A stretch of 64,000 nucleotides of DNA from HGM04593 sp045588485. GTDB taxonomy: Bacteria > Bacteroidota > Bacteroidia > Bacteroidales > Bacteroidaceae. The notes beneath the pieces are model-generated. The model was given only the letters and a program-made list of their open reading frames with translations. It did no database searches and had not been told where the DNA came from. Every line of letters begins with the position of its first letter. Position 1 is the stretch's first letter. Position numbers and translations under genes: made by a program. The stretch lies in NCBI GenBank assembly GCA_045588485.1, contig JAZNEI010000028.1, positions 1-64,000 on the forward strand, in the 5' to 3' direction. Of the stretch, positions 52,876 through 62,315 are shown in pieces.

Positions 52876-54549
52876 TTATTTGTACATAAATCTCTTTATG
52901 CTTAATTTGGGTGTCTTCTCAAAAGGTTCTTTCATAATCTCACAATCGGTAATCTTGCTGTATGCAGGCAATTTCGAATTAATATCAAATACCAGCTCTT
53001 TAATCTGCTTGCAAAGTTCCTCATTGTTTACACCCGACTCGACAGCAGCATTATAGTCGGGAACTATAAGAGCTACAAGTCCGTGTTTGCGACCTACTAT
53101 CAAAGACTCTACGACATTGGGCAACTGGTTGACAAGTTCTTCAATCTCCTCGGGATATACATTCTGTCCGTTAGCTGTAAGAATCATATTCTTGCATCGG
53201 CCACGGATAACGATATTCTCTTTTGCATCCATTGTACCCATATCACCGGTCCTGAACCATCCATCTTTTGTAAATGCAGCTTTCGTTGCTTCGGGATTCT
53301 TATAGTATCCTGTTGTAACCGCATCACCTTTAAGATGAATTTCACCGGGAACCTCGGCAGGATTCTCCGAGTCAATACGCACATCTACCGAAGGATGGGC
53401 AACAGCGCCGCAAGTATGAGGAATAAAATCCTGCCAACGTGTATAGCTTATCAACGGAGCACACTCGGTCATTCCATAACCTATCACATAAGGAAACTTA
53501 ATACGGCACATAACATTTTCCACCTCTTTATTTACAGCCGCACCTCCTATGAGAAGTCCTCCCTTATCGACGTTTCCTCCAAAAGTCTCAATGAGTTTTG
53601 TACGTATCTTATTATATATAATTCCTTTCACAAAGGGGATAGATGTAAGTATGCGCATCGTCCTCTCTTCGAGGATTGGCATAATCTTAAGACGGAAGAT
53701 TTTCTCAACCAACAAAGGCACCGTGAGGAACATAAAGGGCTTGACCTCGGAAAGTGCCTTCAACAGACGTGCAGGGATAGGCTTCTCGGTATATATATAT
53801 ATGTGACAACCTTTCGAGAATGGGAAAATAAAGTCGAATGCCTGTCCAAATATATGTGCCAAAGGAAGTATCGACAATATTGTATATCCCTGTTCGGCGT
53901 ACATTTGTGAACGTGCATATTCAAGATTGGCCGATATTGCACGTGCAGGCAGTATTACCCCCTTGGGTGCACTGCTTGTACCCGATGTATAGCTTATCAC
54001 TGATATTGCATCAAGGCTGCCTTTTCCAAAATCTATATGTTTTGGAGTTACCCCATTGGGATAACGACTCTTGAAGCACTTGTCAACTTCGTCGTGCAAA
54101 TCGGAAACTACACAATTGCATTCGGGAATCGACTCCAATTTCACAATGTCCACTACTCCGCAAAAATCATCTAACGTATCGAACTGATGAAGCACTTCAT
54201 CGCGTTTCAGACCATTTACAATTGAGGTATCGGTCAATAGCAGACGACTATCCGAAAGTCTTGTCAAATCAAGAACGTTCTGCGGAAGAAAATCGGGAAG
54301 CAGAGGCACTGCAACAGCCTCGTATGTTGCAATTGCAAAATAGGCCACACACCACTCGGCCGAATTTCTTGCACACAATGCAATCTTATCACCTTTTACT
54401 ATACCACATTTCTCGAAAAGAATATGGTATCTCTTTATAAAAGATGCAACGTCGCCGTATGTAAAGGTGTTTGCACCATAATTACTTAGCGCGGGGGCGT
54501 TCCAATTATCTTTTATCGACTCTCCGATATAATACAAAAAATGCCTCAT
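52876..54549 (-). CDS. Acyl-CoA-synthetase-like AMP-forming ligase, copy 2
   Basis: 557 aa. AMP loop SYTSGTSSAPKGVILPA, then YGMTECAPLISY, GWFRTGDMGTMDAKENIVIRG and the end EKTPKLSIKRFMYK. The three paralogues align end to end without gaps apart from small loop changes. It starts 24 bp after copy 3 and is probably on the same transcript. The substrate difference between copies is not readable from sequence; the region after the AMP loop, which helps form the acyl pocket, varies (MYAEQGYTILSILPLAHIFG here). Confidence 0.9.
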   Translation of the reverse strand: MRHFLYYIGESIKDNWNAPALSNYGANTFTYGDVASFIKRYHILFEKCGIVKGDKIALCARNSAEWCVAYFAIATYEAVAVPLLPDFLPQNVLDLTRLSDSRLLLTDTSIVNGLKRDEVLHQFDTLDDFCGVVDIVKLESIPECNCVVSDLHDEVDKCFKSRYPNGVTPKHIDFGKGSLDAISVISYTSGTSSAPKGVILPARAISANLEYARSQMYAEQGYTILSILPLAHIFGQAFDFIFPFSKGCHIYIYTEKPIPARLLKALSEVKPFMFLTVPLLVEKIFRLKIMPILEERTMRILTSIPFVKGIIYNKIRTKLIETFGGNVDKGGLLIGGAAVNKEVENVMCRIKFPYVIGYGMTECAPLISYTRWQDFIPHTCGAVAHPSVDVRIDSENPAEVPGEIHLKGDAVTTGYYKNPEATKAAFTKDGWFRTGDMGTMDAKENIVIRGRCKNMILTANGQNVYPEEIEELVNQLPNVVESLIVGRKHGLVALIVPDYNAAVESGVNNEELCKQIKELVFDINSKLPAYSKITDCEIMKEPFEKTPKLSIKRFMYK

Positions 54550-54573
54550 TCTTACTTTTTATTTTACTATAAT

Positions 54574-56253
54574 TTATTGGTACATAAATCGTTTAATGCT
54601 CAACTTTGGAGTTTTTTCGAAGGGTTCTACACGTAATTCACATTTTGCGATACGACTATATATAGGAAGCTGCTCATTCATAGCGAAGACGCTATCCTCA
54701 ATAATTTTCTTAAGCTCTTCGCCACTAACACCCATACTCTTGGCAGCATCCTGATTAATTACCACAAGTGCTACAAGACCATGCTTACGACCAACAACAA
54801 GAGACTCGAGAACAAGAGGCTGCTGGTTGATAATCTCTTCAATCTCCTCGGGGTATATATTCTGTCCGTTGGCTGTAAGAATCATATTCTTGCAACGACC
54901 GCGTATAATCACATACTCATTCGCATCCATTGTACCCATATCACCAGTCTTGAACCAACCGTCATCGGTGTAAGCAGCTTTTGTAGCCTCGGGATTTTTG
55001 TAATAACCGGCTGTAACATGTGTACCACGCACCTGAATCTCACCGGGAATGGTGGCAGGCGACGATGAATCGATACGAACCTCGATATCGGGACGTATTA
55101 TACCTGCATTATTCTTAAGTGCAGGATGATTCCATCCTTTATAACTGATAAGCGGTCCGCACTCAGTCATTCCGTAACCTACGGCATAGGGTATCTTCAC
55201 CTTGCGCATAATCTCGTCCACATCCTTGCTTATGGCTGCACCACCGATAAAGAATCCTGCTATGTGCAAATTACCACCGAATGCATCAAGAACTGTTTTT
55301 CTTATCTTCTTATATATAAGATTGCGTACACCGGGAATTGCAGTCAGGATGCGCATCGCCGGCTTGCGGAGCACGGGAATAACCTTGGCTCTGAAGATTT
55401 TCTCTATCAACAAGGGTACTGTAAGGAAAAGGAAAGGCTTAACCTCGGCAAGAGCTTTTAAAAGAAGCGCTGGTACAGGCTTAGCACTGAAAATGTGAAT
55501 GTGACAGCCTTTTGAGAACATAAACAGAAAATCGAGCGATAGTCCGAAAATATGCGCTAAAGGCAAAATAGAGAATGTGTTTCCGTTAGGCACAGTAGGT
55601 ACATAATCACGCGCAAAACGTATGTTTCCCGAGAGCGATTTTGCTTGAAGCATTACTCCCTTCGGGGCACTGCTTGTGCCTGATGTATAACTAATTAACG
55701 ATAAATCTTCGAGTGCTTCAGGTCCTCTGCTGTAATCTACATCATCGGCGGTCAGGCCATTGGGATAACGTTGTGCAAATGTTTCATCTACATATTTACC
55801 TATACCTTGAAGATTTCCGCCATCGAGTTCAACTTTTCCATTTATAAAGTTTATTATTCCACAAAAATCCTCACGACCTTCGAATTGTTCAAAAATTCCG
55901 TTACGTGAAAAACTGCTTGCAACACCCTTGTCGAGCAGCAGCAATCGGCTATCAGAGATTTTTGTCAGGTCGGCTAGATTCTGAGGGAGAAAATCGGCCA
56001 ACAAAGGTACAGCAACAGCATCGTATGTAACGATTCCAAGGAACACCACACACCACTCGGCCGAGTTCTTGGCACTTATTGCAATTTTATCACCTTTTTT
56101 TATACCGCACTTTTCTAATAGGATGTGCATTTTTTCGATACCCTCGGCTATTTGTCCAAAAGTATATGTATTGGCACCATAATTGGTTATACCAGGCTTA
56201 TCCCAATTGGTTTTTATAGCCTCGCTGATAAAAGTCAAATAATGTGTCAACAT
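54574..56253 (-). CDS. Acyl-CoA-synthetase-like AMP-forming ligase, copy 3
   Basis: 559 aa. AMP loop SYTSGTSSAPKGVMLQA, then YGMTECGPLISY, GWFKTGDMGTMDANEYVIIRG and the end EKTPKLSIKRFMYQ. It is the first gene of the tandem set. Upstream, at 56403-56459, lies a group of dyad and direct repeats that may be the operator of the set. Copies 2 and 3 are more similar to each other than to copy 1, suggesting two duplication steps. Confidence 0.9.
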   Translation of the reverse strand: MLTHYLTFISEAIKTNWDKPGITNYGANTYTFGQIAEGIEKMHILLEKCGIKKGDKIAISAKNSAEWCVVFLGIVTYDAVAVPLLADFLPQNLADLTKISDSRLLLLDKGVASSFSRNGIFEQFEGREDFCGIINFINGKVELDGGNLQGIGKYVDETFAQRYPNGLTADDVDYSRGPEALEDLSLISYTSGTSSAPKGVMLQAKSLSGNIRFARDYVPTVPNGNTFSILPLAHIFGLSLDFLFMFSKGCHIHIFSAKPVPALLLKALAEVKPFLFLTVPLLIEKIFRAKVIPVLRKPAMRILTAIPGVRNLIYKKIRKTVLDAFGGNLHIAGFFIGGAAISKDVDEIMRKVKIPYAVGYGMTECGPLISYKGWNHPALKNNAGIIRPDIEVRIDSSSPATIPGEIQVRGTHVTAGYYKNPEATKAAYTDDGWFKTGDMGTMDANEYVIIRGRCKNMILTANGQNIYPEEIEEIINQQPLVLESLVVGRKHGLVALVVINQDAAKSMGVSGEELKKIIEDSVFAMNEQLPIYSRIAKCELRVEPFEKTPKLSIKRFMYQ

Positions 56254-56402
56254 AATAGTAGTTTTTATTGATTATAATAATGATTGTTTGTTTCAAAGAT
56301 TAATACTATATTTAGAACTGCAAGACAGGGATTCTGCTGCATATCTTTACAAAGGAAACACTAACTTTTCATTTTTTCATTTTTCTAAGATATAAACACC
56401 TC

Positions 56403-56459
56403 TATAGTGGCAAAAATAGCTTATTTGTGGTGAAATACCACATATAGTGGTAAAAATTA
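56403..56459. promoter_or_regulatory. Candidate operator upstream of the ligase genes
   Basis: TGTGGT-GAAAT-ACCACA (56426-56442) is an inverted repeat flanked by two direct repeats, TATAGTGGCAAAAATA (56403-56418) and TATAGTGGTAAAAATTA (56443-56459). The group sits about 150 bp before the ligase copy 3 start, in the divergent gap with the carboxyltransferase gene. It looks like a binding site for a dimeric repressor, which is not encoded here. The rest of the 56254-56719 gap is AT-rich with no gene. Confidence 0.45.
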
Positions 56460-56719
56460 TCCGATAAAAAGATACTTTTTCTGTAAAATTGTACTAAAAA
56501 GATTTATAGAAAGAGGGCTTATAATGGCCGTATCTAAAATCGAATAGTTATATACACTAACCGATTTTAAACAATGAGTCTTTATAAAAAAACAAGGAAA
56601 AAATCTCTCTTTGCTTCTTCGGCATAATACTATTGCGAAGCTTAGAAATTCATTTCGCAACAATTTTTCAAAAAAAATAAAATTAAGCGCCAAAAGCTAT
56701 GAAAATTAAATAATACGTG

Positions 56720-56727
56720 TAACTTTG
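56720..56727 (+). promoter_or_regulatory. -7 element of the carboxyltransferase gene
   Basis: TAACTTTG matches TAnnTTTG; no clear TTTG is seen 20 bp before it. The start of transcription would be near 56734, which rules out the GTG at 56730 as the initiation codon. Confidence 0.5.
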
Positions 56728-56795
56728 CGGTGAAAGAATATAAGAACATGTATAGAGCCACACCACTCTATGCAAAAACAAAAAAACTTCTAACT

Positions 56796-58571
56796 ATGGA
56801 AAGAGAGATAAAATTCAGTTTGGTCTACCGCGATATGTTTCAATCGTCGGGTAAGTTCCAGCCACTGGCTGAACAGTTGGAAAAGATTGCTCCCGTTATC
56901 GTTGAGATGGGATGCTTTGCCCGTGTCGAGACCAACGGAGGAGCTTTTGAGCAGGTAAACCTCATGGCAGGCGAGAATCCCAACAAGGCTGTGCGCAGCT
57001 TCACAAAGACATTCAATGAAGCCGGCATACAGACACACATGCTCGACCGTGCCCTTAACGCACTGCGCATGTTCCCCGTACCGGCCGACGTACGCCGCCT
57101 GATGTACAAGGTTAAAAAGGCACAAGGAACCGATATAACACGTATTTTCTGTGGTCTTAACGACGTAAGAAACATTATACCCTCTATCAAATATGCTCTC
57201 GAAGCAGGAATGATACCGCAGGCTACCCTATGTATCACTTCGTCACCTGTACATACAGTAGAGTACTATAGCAATATGGCCGATGAACTTATTGCTGCAG
57301 GTGCTGCCGAAATCTGTCTTAAGGATATGGCTGGTATAGGTCGCCCCGACTTCCTTGGCCGCCTCACCAAGAGCATCAAGGAGAAACACCCCTCTATCGT
57401 AATACAATACCACGGACACAGTGGTCCCGGATTGTCAATGGCTTCAATCATCGAGGTGTGCAAAAACGGCTGTGACATAATTGATACTGCTATCGAACCA
57501 CTATCATGGGGTAAGGTTCACCCCGACATTATAAGCGTTCAAGCAATGCTTAAGGATGCAGGCTTTAAAGTCCCGGAAATCAACATGAACGCATATATGA
57601 AAGCTCGCAGTTTGACGCAGCAGTTCATCGACGAATGGATGGGTTATTTTATGGATAACAACAACAAGCTGATGAGTTCGTTGCTGCTTACCAGCGGACT
57701 TCCCGGAGGTATGATGGGTTCGATGATGTCCGACCTCGCAGGAGTACATAAAGGAATAAACGGCATCCTCGCAAGTAAAGGAAAGCCCACATACACGCTC
57801 GACGAGCTTATGGTTGAGCTATTCAACGAGGTAGCATACGTATGGCCTCGCGTAGGCTATCCCCCACTCGTTACCCCGTTCAGTCAATATGTAAAGAACA
57901 TCGCCCTAATGAACCTATTGAGTAATGCACAGGACGAGCCTCGATTCAGCCGTATGGACGAGAGTATGTGGGGCATGATTCTTGGTAAGAGTGGTAAACT
58001 ACCCGGTGAACTTGCACCCGAAATCATCGCCCTCGCCAAAGAGAAAGGCTACGAATTCACAACAGCCGACCCACAGAGCTTCTATCCCGATGCACTCGAC
58101 AAATACCGTAAAGAGATGGAAGAGCTTGGTTGGGATACAGGAGAAGATGACGAGGAGTTGTTCGAGTTTGCAATGCACGACCGCCAGTATCGCGATTTCA
58201 GAAGCGGTGTTGCAAAAGAACGTTTTCTCGCCGATATCGAGAAAGCTAAAGAGGCACAGTTGGCTAAACAAGGTGTCAGCCCCGAAGAGATTATTGCCAT
58301 CAAGCACGCAAAGGCCGACCCCATTGTAGCACCCGTAAAAGGACAGCTTCTGTGGGAGGTATCTACCGAAGGCGACTCTCTGCCCCCTGCTATCGGAAAG
58401 AGATTTGCTGCCGACGAAGAGTTCTGTACAATCATCACCTCATGGGGCGAATTACAACCCGTAGCCACAGGCCTTGGCGGACGTGTAGTTGAAGTTTGTG
58501 CAAAACAGGGTGCCCATGTAAACCGTGGCGACATCATCGCATACGTTCAGCGCGACGAATTGTTCAACTAA
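56796..58571 (+). CDS. Carboxyltransferase of the OadA/pyruvate carboxylase B type, no biotinyl Lys
   Basis: 591 aa from the ATG at 56796 (MEREIKFSLVYRD). The HMGL-like barrel holds RDMFQSSGK, the Lys loop CLKDMAGIG and the metal motif QYHGHSGPG; the conserved PYC_OADA domain follows (EVAYVWPRVGYPPLVTPFSQ). Relatives end in a biotin-lipoyl domain with an (E)AMK motif. Here the domain is recognisable (GQLLWEV to GDIIAYVQ) but the AMK loop is replaced by FCTIITSWGELQPVA, so no biotin can be attached. It would need a separate biotin carrier, or has lost carboxyl transfer. No carrier gene lies next to it. Confidence 0.88.
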   Translation: MEREIKFSLVYRDMFQSSGKFQPLAEQLEKIAPVIVEMGCFARVETNGGAFEQVNLMAGENPNKAVRSFTKTFNEAGIQTHMLDRALNALRMFPVPADVRRLMYKVKKAQGTDITRIFCGLNDVRNIIPSIKYALEAGMIPQATLCITSSPVHTVEYYSNMADELIAAGAAEICLKDMAGIGRPDFLGRLTKSIKEKHPSIVIQYHGHSGPGLSMASIIEVCKNGCDIIDTAIEPLSWGKVHPDIISVQAMLKDAGFKVPEINMNAYMKARSLTQQFIDEWMGYFMDNNNKLMSSLLLTSGLPGGMMGSMMSDLAGVHKGINGILASKGKPTYTLDELMVELFNEVAYVWPRVGYPPLVTPFSQYVKNIALMNLLSNAQDEPRFSRMDESMWGMILGKSGKLPGELAPEIIALAKEKGYEFTTADPQSFYPDALDKYRKEMEELGWDTGEDDEELFEFAMHDRQYRDFRSGVAKERFLADIEKAKEAQLAKQGVSPEEIIAIKHAKADPIVAPVKGQLLWEVSTEGDSLPPAIGKRFAADEEFCTIITSWGELQPVATGLGGRVVEVCAKQGAHVNRGDIIAYVQRDELFN

Positions 58572-58609
58572 ATACCTTTAACATAATATAGGGTAACCTT
58601 TTTCAGAAT

Positions 58610-58654
58610 AAATTGCCCCCAAAAAGTTAGACAAAAACTTTTTGGGGGCAATTT
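58610..58654. terminator. Terminator between convergent genes
   Basis: A perfect 19-bp stem (58610-58628 and 58636-58654, AAATTGCCCCCAAAAAGTT and complement) with a 7-nt loop. Confidence 0.85.
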
Positions 58655-58721
58655 ACAAATAGATTCAACCCTATTTTGTATTTCTTCAAAAAAACTATCA
58701 GCACCAATAATAAGTTATAAC

Positions 58722-59606
58722 CTAATCCTTTGGTGCACGCCGCACTGTTATATGAAAGCACGCCTGCTTATTCTCGTGCTTTATGTAACAGCATCCTTGT
58801 AGCTTAAGGTCACGCAACACCTCGGCAAGAACATTCTTAAGATTACCGGTCTTGTCAATCTCCTCGCCATACTCCGAGAAGAAGCGTTTATAAGTAATAT
58901 CAACCGTTGTTCCATAGCAGTGTGCCGAATTCTTTGATGCATTGACATTTCTCCTTCCCAATTTCTTAACATCACTCTGAGTACGCAATACCGATGAGAC
59001 AATAACTTTATACGGTGGTAAATGTTTCATCACAAGCGAATCCTGGAAGTTCTCACCAATACGTTTAAGAAGAGCAGCAGCTTCGGGAACAAGGAAAGGA
59101 ATAGAGTGTGTCAGTTTATCAACGATATACGCATCGGAGTCATTAAGTTCCACAAGTTTACGGCTTGCATTATCTACCGCCTCGCGCGAAGCTAAAGGAG
59201 ATATACCCAACTTCTGTGCTACCGCCAGATGCGTATCGTTAAGGTCGTTGAAATACTTTCTTATACTCGCCCCTCTTATCTTATGCTTTACCTCGGGACG
59301 CTGAACCGCAGGTTTACGGTTAAATACATACGGAGGACGCACTTCTGTAGACTCGGGGTCATCTATATCATCTGTATTATCGCAACTACGCAGTGTAAAG
59401 AAAAGAACAGCTATTACAGCCACAACAGAGAAAATAATCAACAATATACGGCTGTTGACCTTACCGAACTCGATTTTTCCAATTCTTATACACTTTATCA
59501 GTTCTACAATATCGCGCCATAATCGTTGGAACGCTATTCCAAAAAGTTTAAAATCATCTTTAAGGTTGGCCAACGCCTCCCTTCTTCTATCTTCTATATT
59601 ACTCAT
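58722..59606 (-). CDS. DUF5715-type membrane-anchored protein, M15-like domain
   Basis: 294 aa. A cytoplasmic N-terminus of about 50 residues is followed by one membrane segment (about 53-72, ILLIIFSVVAVIAVLFFTL) and a soluble part. The segment SKNSAHCYGTTVDITYKRF resembles the zinc site of M15/VanY-type peptidases (SxHxxGxxxD), and the C-terminus has CFHITV. It could trim cell-wall peptides, but the metal site is not proven. Its gene follows hydF by 60 bp in the same direction; a functional link is not evident. Confidence 0.82.
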   Translation of the reverse strand: MSNIEDRRREALANLKDDFKLFGIAFQRLWRDIVELIKCIRIGKIEFGKVNSRILLIIFSVVAVIAVLFFTLRSCDNTDDIDDPESTEVRPPYVFNRKPAVQRPEVKHKIRGASIRKYFNDLNDTHLAVAQKLGISPLASREAVDNASRKLVELNDSDAYIVDKLTHSIPFLVPEAAALLKRIGENFQDSLVMKHLPPYKVIVSSVLRTQSDVKKLGRRNVNASKNSAHCYGTTVDITYKRFFSEYGEEIDKTGNLKNVLAEVLRDLKLQGCCYIKHENKQACFHITVRRAPKD

Positions 59607-59666
59607 CGTATTGTTTTATTTATGCCGCGCGAAGATAGTAAAAAAATGTCACATTTAAAATAATCA

Positions 59667-60851
59667 TCAATAAACAACCCTATCCAATATACCTGTAAGG
59701 GCTGCAATGGCAATACCGTAATTAGTTATCGGGATATTCTGACCTTTTGCCTGACGTACACGCCACAACACATGACGGCGTGTGAACATACATGCTCCAC
59801 AATGAATGATAAGGTCGTATGTCGACAAATCCTCGGGAAAATCGTTACCCGACACAATATCGATATTAAGCTCTTCGCCTAAACGTTTACGCAAAAGACG
59901 TGGCAACTTAACACGCCCGATATCTTCGTTTTGTGGAATATGCGAACAAGCCTCTGCAATAAGAATCTTCGCATTTGATGGCAGATTAAGCAGCACATCG
60001 GCACCTGCACGAAAAGCATCAATATCTCCCTTATTGCGTGCCATTAGCACCGAAAAAGAGGTAAGGCGAGTCTCGTGAGGAGTCAGTGCCTTAACCTGCG
60101 CAAATACCTGCGAGTCGGTAATTATAAGTGCAGGAGGAACTTGCAGTTTTGACAACATCTGTGGTAGTTCTTCGGGGGCACAGCATAACGCGAGACAGTG
60201 TTTATCAAGCAGATTACGCAATGTCTGCACCTGTGGTTGTATAAGCCGTCCTTTTGGTGCCTGCGCATCCTGTGGCATCACAAGTACTACGGTATCTCCT
60301 GCCTTTACCAACGAATGGGTAATATCCTCGATATTGTCATCGAGTTTGTGAATATCGGCCATACGTCGTAGCAATAAATCGATTCCGCTACTTTTGTGTG
60401 CCGAAACAGGAAGTACTTCACAACCCAGTATAGTACTCCACTCTTGCAGATGAGCACTGTCGCAAATGTCACATTTGCCAAGAAGGAATATTACCGGTAT
60501 TCCCGATTTTTGAAACCTGCTCTTCCAGCCCAGTTCCAATGATGCCGAATCGGTACTATCCGAGAGCAGAATAACGGCAAGGTCGATACGTCTTGCCGCA
60601 GCTATGGTACGCTCTACTCGCAAAGCGCCAAGCTCTCCCACATCATCATATCCCGCAGTATCTCCTATTACAGCTGCACCGATACCCGGCAACTCGATAT
60701 TTTTCCACACCGTGTCGGTGGTAGTTCCTGCCACATCGCTGACTATCGATACGTCCTGCTTGGCAAGAGCATTTATCAGGGTCGATTTTCCGGCATTGCG
60801 GCGGCCGAAAATGGCAATATGGTAGCGATTCGCTCTTGGTGTATCACTCAT
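59667..60851 (-). CDS. hydF: [FeFe]-hydrogenase maturation GTPase HydF
   Basis: 394 aa. The N-terminal Ras-like GTPase has the P-loop GRRNAGKSTLI, G3 DTAGYDD and the G4-like LLGKCD. A dimerisation domain and a C-terminal Fe-S domain follow, with CSH near 305 and HCGACMF near the end. HydF is the scaffold where HydE and HydG build the 2Fe precursor of the H-cluster and from which it is passed to the hydrogenase. It lies 24 bp after hydG. Confidence 0.95.
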   Translation of the reverse strand: MSDTPRANRYHIAIFGRRNAGKSTLINALAKQDVSIVSDVAGTTTDTVWKNIELPGIGAAVIGDTAGYDDVGELGALRVERTIAAARRIDLAVILLSDSTDSASLELGWKSRFQKSGIPVIFLLGKCDICDSAHLQEWSTILGCEVLPVSAHKSSGIDLLLRRMADIHKLDDNIEDITHSLVKAGDTVVLVMPQDAQAPKGRLIQPQVQTLRNLLDKHCLALCCAPEELPQMLSKLQVPPALIITDSQVFAQVKALTPHETRLTSFSVLMARNKGDIDAFRAGADVLLNLPSNAKILIAEACSHIPQNEDIGRVKLPRLLRKRLGEELNIDIVSGNDFPEDLSTYDLIIHCGACMFTRRHVLWRVRQAKGQNIPITNYGIAIAALTGILDRVVY

Positions 60852-60875
60852 ATCACTATATGCATTTAAGATAGG

Positions 60876-62294
60876 TTAGAAACGAAAATCCCTCTCGCCC
60901 TCGGCAATCTTACCAAGATATTTCTCGGCAGTGGCACGTGCACGCTCATTTGGAATGTCTTTAAGCAGTCGCTGTATCATCGCTTCACACTTTTCGCGTA
61001 CTTCCGGCGACGCATAATCCTGCATATACTCCTTAAGCGTCAACAGCGCATTAGGCAGACAGCAGTTGGCTATCTGTCCACTCTTCAAGAGCGACATAAA
61101 GCGGTCGCCGGTTCGTCCCTCACGGTAACAAGCCGTGCAGAAACTTGGAATATGGTCGAGGTCGAGCAGCCACCCGACAACCTCGTCGAGCGAACGATGG
61201 TCGGCAACATCAAACTGCGCCGAATTCTCTTCGGCACTCTCTTCGTGTACATAACCACCGACACTTGTACGTGAACCTCCGCTTATCTGACTAATACCTA
61301 AATCGAGCAGTTTCGAACGGCTGCTCTGACTCTCACGTGTCGAGATTATCATTCCTGTGTAGGGAACAGCAATACGTGTAATTGCAACAATGCGGAAGAA
61401 AACATCATCGGGAACAGCGTTCTTAAAATCGGCTGTGTCGATGTCATCGGCCATACAGAGTCGGGGTACACTTATCGTGTGGGGACCTACACCGTATGTT
61501 GCCTCAAGATGCTCGGCATGCATCAGCAGACCTACAAAGTCGTATCGGTAGGTCTCGAGTCCAAAAAGCACTCCAATACCTACATCATCTATACCACCCT
61601 GCATTGCACGGTCCATAGCCTCGGTGTGATAGGCATAGTTGCTTTTGGGACCCGTGGGATGCAACGCCTCGTAATTTTTTTTGTTATATGTCTCTTGAAA
61701 AAGGATATATGTTCCTATTCCTGCATCGCGCAAACGACGATAATTCTCGACGGTTGTTGCAGCGATGTTTACATTCACGCGACGTATTGCACCATTCTTA
61801 TGTTTAATGCTATAAATGGTTTTTATGCTCTCTAATATATACTCTATCGGATTGTGAAGCGGATGCTCTCCCGCTTCGAGCGCCAAACGCTTGTGTCCCA
61901 TATCCTGAAGCGCAATTACCTCTTCGCGTATCTCGTCTTGCGTAAGTTTCTTACGTCTTATGCTCTTATTCTTTGCATGATAGGGGCAATATACACAACC
62001 GTTTATACAGTAGTTCGAGAGATAAAGAGGGGCAAACATCACTATTCTGTTACCATAGAAACGGTGTTTAATCTCGCGTGCAAGGGCAAACATTTCCTCG
62101 GTGAGATCGGGTTGGTCGCACTCCAAGAGTACTGCCGCCTCGCGGTGGTCTATACCTTTGCAGGCACGTGCTTTTTCTATAATACACTTTATCAGTTCTC
62201 GGTTGCTGCGATTCTGTGCAGCATACTCCATTGTCTCGCGTATTTCGTTGTCGCAGATAAACTCCTCGGCGACGGTTGATTTTACATTATACAT
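60876..62294 (-). CDS. hydG: [FeFe]-hydrogenase maturation radical SAM enzyme HydG
   Basis: 472 aa. The radical SAM motif is CINGCVYCPYHAKN (CX3CX2C). The barrel carries the ThiH-like segments (ALEAGEHP, GVLFGLE), and the C-terminal extension holds the second cluster in CTACYREGRTGDRF...NCCLPNA. It cleaves tyrosine to supply CO and CN- ligands for the H-cluster. The complete C-terminal CX2C...C set distinguishes it from ThiH. Located 21 bp after hydE. Confidence 0.96.
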   Translation of the reverse strand: MYNVKSTVAEEFICDNEIRETMEYAAQNRSNRELIKCIIEKARACKGIDHREAAVLLECDQPDLTEEMFALAREIKHRFYGNRIVMFAPLYLSNYCINGCVYCPYHAKNKSIRRKKLTQDEIREEVIALQDMGHKRLALEAGEHPLHNPIEYILESIKTIYSIKHKNGAIRRVNVNIAATTVENYRRLRDAGIGTYILFQETYNKKNYEALHPTGPKSNYAYHTEAMDRAMQGGIDDVGIGVLFGLETYRYDFVGLLMHAEHLEATYGVGPHTISVPRLCMADDIDTADFKNAVPDDVFFRIVAITRIAVPYTGMIISTRESQSSRSKLLDLGISQISGGSRTSVGGYVHEESAEENSAQFDVADHRSLDEVVGWLLDLDHIPSFCTACYREGRTGDRFMSLLKSGQIANCCLPNALLTLKEYMQDYASPEVREKCEAMIQRLLKDIPNERARATAEKYLGKIAEGERDFRF

Positions 62295-62315
62295 CTTTTT
62301 CTTTTGTCGTTTATG

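Noticed and set aside
56730..56795. GTG or earlier ATG start of the carboxyltransferase
   Set aside because: The -7 element at 56720-56727 places transcription after the GTG, and the 22 extra residues are unlike relatives, which begin at the MEREIKFSLVYRD-type segment.
60876..62294. ThiH (thiazole synthesis) instead of HydG
   Set aside because: The C-terminal second Fe-S cluster motif and the hydE/hydF neighbours are specific for HydG.
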